DNA of 33,748 nt from an uncultured Bacillota bacterium (GTDB lineage Bacteria > Bacillota_I > Bacilli_A > Erysipelotrichales > Erysipelotrichaceae): assembly GCA_949290085.1 (NCBI GenBank), contig CASEQH010000045.1:1-33748 (forward strand). The letters are read 5' to 3'. Made by a program: the position numbers and the translations under genes. Below the pieces are notes generated by a model that searched no databases, was not told the origin of the DNA, and saw only the letters and a list, made by a program, of their open reading frames with translations. This document shows, piece after piece, positions 30,224 to 33,748 of the stretch (the stretch's first letter is position 1; the number at the start of each line of letters is the position of its first letter).

Positions 30224-30784
30224 ATGGTAATAAATAAAGAAACAATAGTAACTGATGATAATAAACTGATAAGAGAAAAGTCTAAGGCAGTACCTCTACC
30301 ATTGAGCGATGAACATAGAGAAATACTAAAATCGCTATATGAATATGTCTATAATTCAACCATCGAAGAGATAGCGACTAAGGAAGGATTGCAACCAGCA
30401 GTCGGTATTGCTGCTATCCAAATTGGCAAGCCTTTAAAGATGTTGGCGGTTGTATTAAAGGATGAAGAAGGTAAAGAAGTATGTAGATATGCCTTGGCCA
30501 ATCCAAAGATATTATCCCATTCAATTGAAAATGCTTATCTTAAAAGCGGTGAAGGTTGTCTATCAGTACCTGCTGAACACCAAGGCTATGTATATCGTCA
30601 TGCCCGTATCAAGATAAAGGCTTATGACCTTTTTGAAGATAAGGAAATTATCATCAAAGCTAAAGGATATCTAGCTATTGTCCTCCAACATGAGATGGAC
30701 CATTTTAATGGTACTCTCTACTATGATCACATCAATAAGGACAATCCTTTTTATGAAGATCCTGACGCAATATGCATTGAATAA
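30224..30784 (+). CDS. def: Peptide deformylase
   Basis: The 186-residue metal enzyme removes the formyl group from new proteins. Its three motifs are present: GIAAIQIG near residue 67 (motif 1, with Ile in place of the common Pro), EGCLSVP near 107 (the metal-binding Cys), and QHEMDHFNG near 150 (the HExxH metal site). An extra N-terminal segment of about 25 residues and an insertion near 40-60 are like the Gram-positive type 2 enzymes. It is divergent from the ftsW/rodA gene. Confidence 0.95.
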   Translation: MVINKETIVTDDNKLIREKSKAVPLPLSDEHREILKSLYEYVYNSTIEEIATKEGLQPAVGIAAIQIGKPLKMLAVVLKDEEGKEVCRYALANPKILSHSIENAYLKSGEGCLSVPAEHQGYVYRHARIKIKAYDLFEDKEIIIKAKGYLAIVLQHEMDHFNGTLYYDHINKDNPFYEDPDAICIE

Positions 30785-30871
30785 TTTTGCAAAATATTTT
30801 AAAATTAATTGAATTTAAGTAGTAAAACATCATCCATCAAACGTCAATTCTTAATAGAGGAAGGAGAAATA

Positions 30872-32644
30872 ATGTCAAGAAAAGAAGTTAGCACTAAACC
30901 TCGTCGTAAATCTACGACTTGTGTTTTTTATGATAAAGATTTTAATAGTAAAACCGACACTCTTGTCTATGCCTTAGGTGGGCTTGGTGAAATCGGTAAA
31001 AATATGTATTGTTTCGAACATGATGATGAAATCATCATTGTCGATGCGGGTGTCAAATTCCCTGATGATGACTTATTAGGTGTCGACTATGTTATACCTG
31101 ATTACACTCATCTAATTAAGAATAAAGAAAAGATTAAGGCTTTGATTATCACCCATGGCCATGAAGACCATATCGGTGGCATCCCCTTTCTCTTACTTGT
31201 CTGCAGTATTGAAAAGATTTATGCTCCACGTTTTGCCAAAGCATTAATTGAAAAGAAGCTACAAGAGAGAAAGAGATTATCAAAGACTAAGATTATTGAG
31301 ATTAATGGTGACAGTGCCATTAATACTAAGCATTTCACAGTCGGCTTTTTCAATACAGTTCATTCCATTCCTGATTCATTAGGTGTCTTGATCAATACAC
31401 CTAATGGAAGAATAGTTGAAACTGGCGACTTTAAATTCGATCTGACTCCTATCGGTCAAAACTCTGACTATCAAAAGATGGCTTACATGGGAGCGACAGG
31501 CGTCACTTTATTGATGTCTGATTCAACCAATTCAGAAGTAGAAGGCTTCTCTATCTCAGAGAAGAAAGTAGCTGATTCAATCTTAGAAATTACTAAAAAT
31601 ACTAAAGGTAGATTAATCGTATCAACATTTGCCTCTAATGTTCATCGCTTAGCCCAAATCATCAAATCAGCCAGAGATTGTGGCCGCAAAGTTGTCGTAT
31701 TTGGTCGCAGCATGGAAAATGTCGTTGAGATAGGCTTAAAGATGAAGACTATTGATGTTGGTCCTGAGACATTCATCTCACCAGAATTAATCAATACCTT
31801 AAAAGCTGAAGAGCTATGTATCGTATGTACTGGCTCACAAGGTGAAGCATTGGCTGCCTTAAGCCGCATAGCTAATGGCACTCACAAATATGTCAAGATT
31901 ATTCCTGGTGATACAGTTGTATTCTCTTCTAATCCTATTCCTGGCAATGCGATATCCGTATCCGGTATCATCAACCAATTAGTTAGAGTAGGCGCTAAAG
32001 TATTAGTCAACACTCCTTTAAGCTCACTTCATACAACAGGACATGCTTCTAAAGAGGAACAAAAGTTGATGATACAGCTAGTTAAGCCTAAATATTTTAT
32101 GCCTATGCACGGTGAGTATAAGATGTTGAAGTTCCATGCTGATACAGCTGTAGAAACTGGTATTCCTCGCGAGAATTGTTTTATCTGTTCAAATGGCGAT
32201 GCACTCATATTGAAAAATGGTGTGGTGTCACGAGCTAAAACGCGTATCCAAACTGATTCTATCTATGTCGATGGCAATGATATATCTGGCCTATCGACAT
32301 CAGTTATCAAGGACCGCAAAATATTAGCTGATAATGGCATGGTTGCCGTAGTAGTATGTATTGATTCCAGAACTAATACGATACTATGTAAACCAAGTAT
32401 CGTCTCTCGTGGATTTGTCTTTATTAAAGAGAATCAGACCTTGATGAAAGAATCTGAATCACTAGTCTATGACGCTTTAAAACAGTCGATGAAACAAAAA
32501 GTTACTTTTGGTGACATTAAGAATTGTATTAGAAATACTTTGGAACCATTCTTATATGAGAGAACTAATCGCAACCCTATTGTCATTCCTGTGATATTAA
32601 ACCATAAAGATGCAATGCAAAAGAAAAACGAAAAGAAGGAGTGA
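30872..32644 (+). CDS. rnj: Ribonuclease J
   Basis: The 590-residue enzyme is a metallo-beta-lactamase/beta-CASP nuclease that matures and degrades mRNA. The metal motif THGHEDHIGG lies near residue 95, then ETGDFKFD and LLMSDSTNSEVEG, the beta-CASP segment with VSTFASNVHR and VVFGRSME, and the C-terminal HTTGHASKEEQ and PMHGEYKML. The C-terminal domain after 450 is present. I set the start at 30872, where a GGAGAAATA stretch provides the ribosome site; an earlier in-frame ATG at 30809 adds 21 residues without such a site. A second RNase J may exist elsewhere, so J1 or J2 is not assigned. Confidence 0.93.
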   Translation: MSRKEVSTKPRRKSTTCVFYDKDFNSKTDTLVYALGGLGEIGKNMYCFEHDDEIIIVDAGVKFPDDDLLGVDYVIPDYTHLIKNKEKIKALIITHGHEDHIGGIPFLLLVCSIEKIYAPRFAKALIEKKLQERKRLSKTKIIEINGDSAINTKHFTVGFFNTVHSIPDSLGVLINTPNGRIVETGDFKFDLTPIGQNSDYQKMAYMGATGVTLLMSDSTNSEVEGFSISEKKVADSILEITKNTKGRLIVSTFASNVHRLAQIIKSARDCGRKVVVFGRSMENVVEIGLKMKTIDVGPETFISPELINTLKAEELCIVCTGSQGEALAALSRIANGTHKYVKIIPGDTVVFSSNPIPGNAISVSGIINQLVRVGAKVLVNTPLSSLHTTGHASKEEQKLMIQLVKPKYFMPMHGEYKMLKFHADTAVETGIPRENCFICSNGDALILKNGVVSRAKTRIQTDSIYVDGNDISGLSTSVIKDRKILADNGMVAVVVCIDSRTNTILCKPSIVSRGFVFIKENQTLMKESESLVYDALKQSMKQKVTFGDIKNCIRNTLEPFLYERTNRNPIVIPVILNHKDAMQKKNEKKE

Positions 32645-32646
32645 AT

Positions 32647-33225
32647 ATGGCTTACAAAGTAATCGCAATTTCTAGAGAATTCGGTAGTGGCGGTCGAAGC
32701 ATAGGTAAGGCTTTAGCTAACGATCTGAACATTAAGTGTTACGATAAGGAAATTATCGAAAAGATTGCTTCTGAAAGTGGCTATGACCCTAAGTACATCG
32801 AAGAAAACGGTGAAGGAAACAAAACTTTTCTCGATCGCATCTTCTCTACACCGATGTATACTCCCAGCAATGAGGACAACATCTGGGCTTTACAGTGTGA
32901 CCTAATCCTCAAAGCTAGTGAAGAACCATGTATTATCGTCGGTAGATGTGCTGACTATCTCTTGCAGGATAGAGAAGATGTCTTAAAAGTCTTCGTCTAT
33001 GCTGACATCGAAAGCCGTGCTGATCGTATCGTTAAGGTTTATGGCGAAAGTGATGTCAAACCTTTAGAGAGAGTTAAGGACAAAGACAAGAAAAGAATAG
33101 CCTACTATGAACACTATACTAGTTTTAAATGGGGCGATGCCCATAACTATGACATCTGTCTCAATAGTTCAAAGTTAGGCATTGATAAATGCATTTCCAT
33201 CATCAAAGATATCTACAATAAATAG
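32647..33225 (+). CDS. Cytidylate kinase-like family protein
   Basis: The 192-residue protein has the N-terminal phosphate-loop variant ISREFGSGGRSIGKALA near residue 6, then YDKEIIEKIASESGYD, the CIIVGRCADYLL core strand near 97 and a DKKRIAYYEHYTSFKWG lid near 150. It belongs to the AAA_26/cytidylate-kinase-like group found in many gut Firmicutes, whose exact substrate is unsettled; it is not the essential Cmk itself. The start at 32647 has an AAGGAG site 5 nt upstream that overlaps the rnj stop, so the two genes are coupled. Confidence 0.8.
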   Translation: MAYKVIAISREFGSGGRSIGKALANDLNIKCYDKEIIEKIASESGYDPKYIEENGEGNKTFLDRIFSTPMYTPSNEDNIWALQCDLILKASEEPCIIVGRCADYLLQDREDVLKVFVYADIESRADRIVKVYGESDVKPLERVKDKDKKRIAYYEHYTSFKWGDAHNYDICLNSSKLGIDKCISIIKDIYNK

Positions 33226-33247
33226 GACCTCAAGGTCCTATTTTCAT
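33219..33247. terminator. Bidirectional terminator between converging genes
   Basis: AATAGGACC (33221-33229) and GGTCCTATT (33234-33242) make a nine-pair stem with a four-base loop. A T run follows on the plus strand, and the matching A run before it gives a U run on the minus strand. It serves both the plus-strand rnj group and the minus-strand nitroreductase gene. Confidence 0.85.
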
Positions 33248-33748
33248 ATCTTGCGCTTAGCGCCTATTTCAAAATGATATCTAACAATCCCTAAATCAAT
33301 CCCGGTATAAAAGCCCTTGCCCTTTTTAAGTTTTACTTCATCACCATCTAATTCAAAGTAGAATTTCTGTTGATTGATGGCGGTAGGTGCTAATAAGGCA
33401 CATTCAATACCTTTTAAATACCATTCAGGCATGCCTTCTTGATAATTGGAAATTTCTTTTAATGATTTACTCTTGTGAGCTACTCCTTGATTTTGCCCAT
33501 AGCCAAAGGCAATTAGACAAGCTTCTTTTTCACCCTTATCAATGATGGCCTTACTCTTTCCATGAGTTAAAGCGACCCAACAAGTATTGAGACCCAAATC
33601 CTGTAGTTTGAGGACAATGTGTTCACCATAATAGCCAATTTTTTCCTCTAAATTGCTAGACTTTTTACCGACAAGGGCGATATAGTTTTTAACACCAACT
33701 AATTTCCCATAATGAGCCATAGCTGAGTTAAAACATTCTTCTTCATCA
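33244..33748 (-). CDS. Nitroreductase-like protein, TM1586 type (5' end outside the window)
   Basis: At least 167 residues are visible, and no stop is met before the right edge, so the true start lies outside. Visible parts are HYGKLVGVKNYIALVG, GYYGEHIVLKLQDLGLNTCWV, LIAFGYGQNQG, and the ECALLAPTAINQQKFYFEL segment that binds FMN in this group. The C-terminal GIDLGIVRYHFEIG is also family-like. Proteins of this type are FMN-dependent oxidoreductases with unknown natural substrates. The internal Met at 33720 is not a start, because family-like residues continue before it. Confidence 0.82.
   Translation of the reverse strand, partial: DEEECFNSAMAHYGKLVGVKNYIALVGKKSSNLEEKIGYYGEHIVLKLQDLGLNTCWVALTHGKSKAIIDKGEKEACLIAFGYGQNQGVAHKSKSLKEISNYQEGMPEWYLKGIECALLAPTAINQQKFYFELDGDEVKLKKGKGFYTGIDLGIVRYHFEIGAKRKI

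Noticed and set aside
30809-30871. A 21-codon N-terminal extension of RNase J
   Set aside because: No ribosome site precedes it, while a clear purine-rich site lies before the ATG at 30872; family starts also fit the shorter form.

Overview
The window looks like chromosome of a low-GC, Gram-positive, anaerobe-like Firmicute. The evidence is AT-rich DNA, Shine-Dalgarno sites of the AAGGAGG type, an hrcA-grpE-dnaK-dnaJ cluster under CIRCE operators, a truB-ribF pair, RNase J, and a two-subunit (PyrD/PyrK) dihydroorotate dehydrogenase. The overall style would fit the Erysipelotrichia or a neighbouring lineage, but that placement is an inference from gene content and not a proven identification. 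Almost all of the window is core housekeeping sequence. I see no CRISPR array, prophage, rRNA or tRNA gene.

Layout. Positions 1-135 hold the edge of a probable IS200/IS605-type element. It abuts and truncates a macro-domain gene (133-525), which also carries an in-frame stop. Positions 556-4010 (minus strand) hold truB-ribF-rsmF-like MTase-Asp23/Gls24, ending at a terminator. A divergent ttcA-like gene (4052-4786) runs tail-to-tail into a ten-kilobase minus-strand pyrimidine operon, pyrB-pyrC-carA-carB-pyrK-pyrD-pyrF-pyrE, followed by a CaCA-family antiporter (4787-15144). Nearly all its junctions overlap. The intergenic stretch 15145-15949 contains a 50-residue unknown small gene and a complete lysine riboswitch. 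The riboswitch controls a plus-strand three-gene amino-acid ABC importer (15950-18260), so the cargo is most likely lysine. A radical SAM/SPASM protein (18269-19081) converges on a degenerate SpoU-type methyltransferase (19054-19761). The minus-strand heat-shock cluster hrcA-grpE-dnaK-dnaJ-clpB occupies 19813-27063, with two CIRCE elements before hrcA and a third before clpB. A sugar acetyltransferase, then coaD, rsmD and an ftsW/rodA gene (minus), follow. On the plus strand come peptide deformylase, RNase J and a cytidylate-kinase-like protein. A nitroreductase-like gene runs off the right edge.

Main points of interest. First, the carbamoyl-phosphate synthase small subunit has lost both the catalytic Cys and the catalytic His of its glutaminase domain, and other glutamine-site residues are changed, while the reading frame and the rest of the pyrimidine operon are intact. 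This suggests de novo pyrimidine synthesis fed by free ammonia, or by another ammonia source. Second, six genes (truB, ttcA-like, radical SAM, SpoU-like, ftsW/rodA, def) have a -10 box ending only 6-7 nt before the ATG and no Shine-Dalgarno, which suggests leaderless mRNAs alongside normal SD-led genes. Third, the lysine riboswitch shows its whole switching mechanism, with a 9-bp antiterminator competing with the P1 helix and the terminator. I do not see a clearly new multi-gene system; the altered CarA is the strongest candidate for unusual biology.
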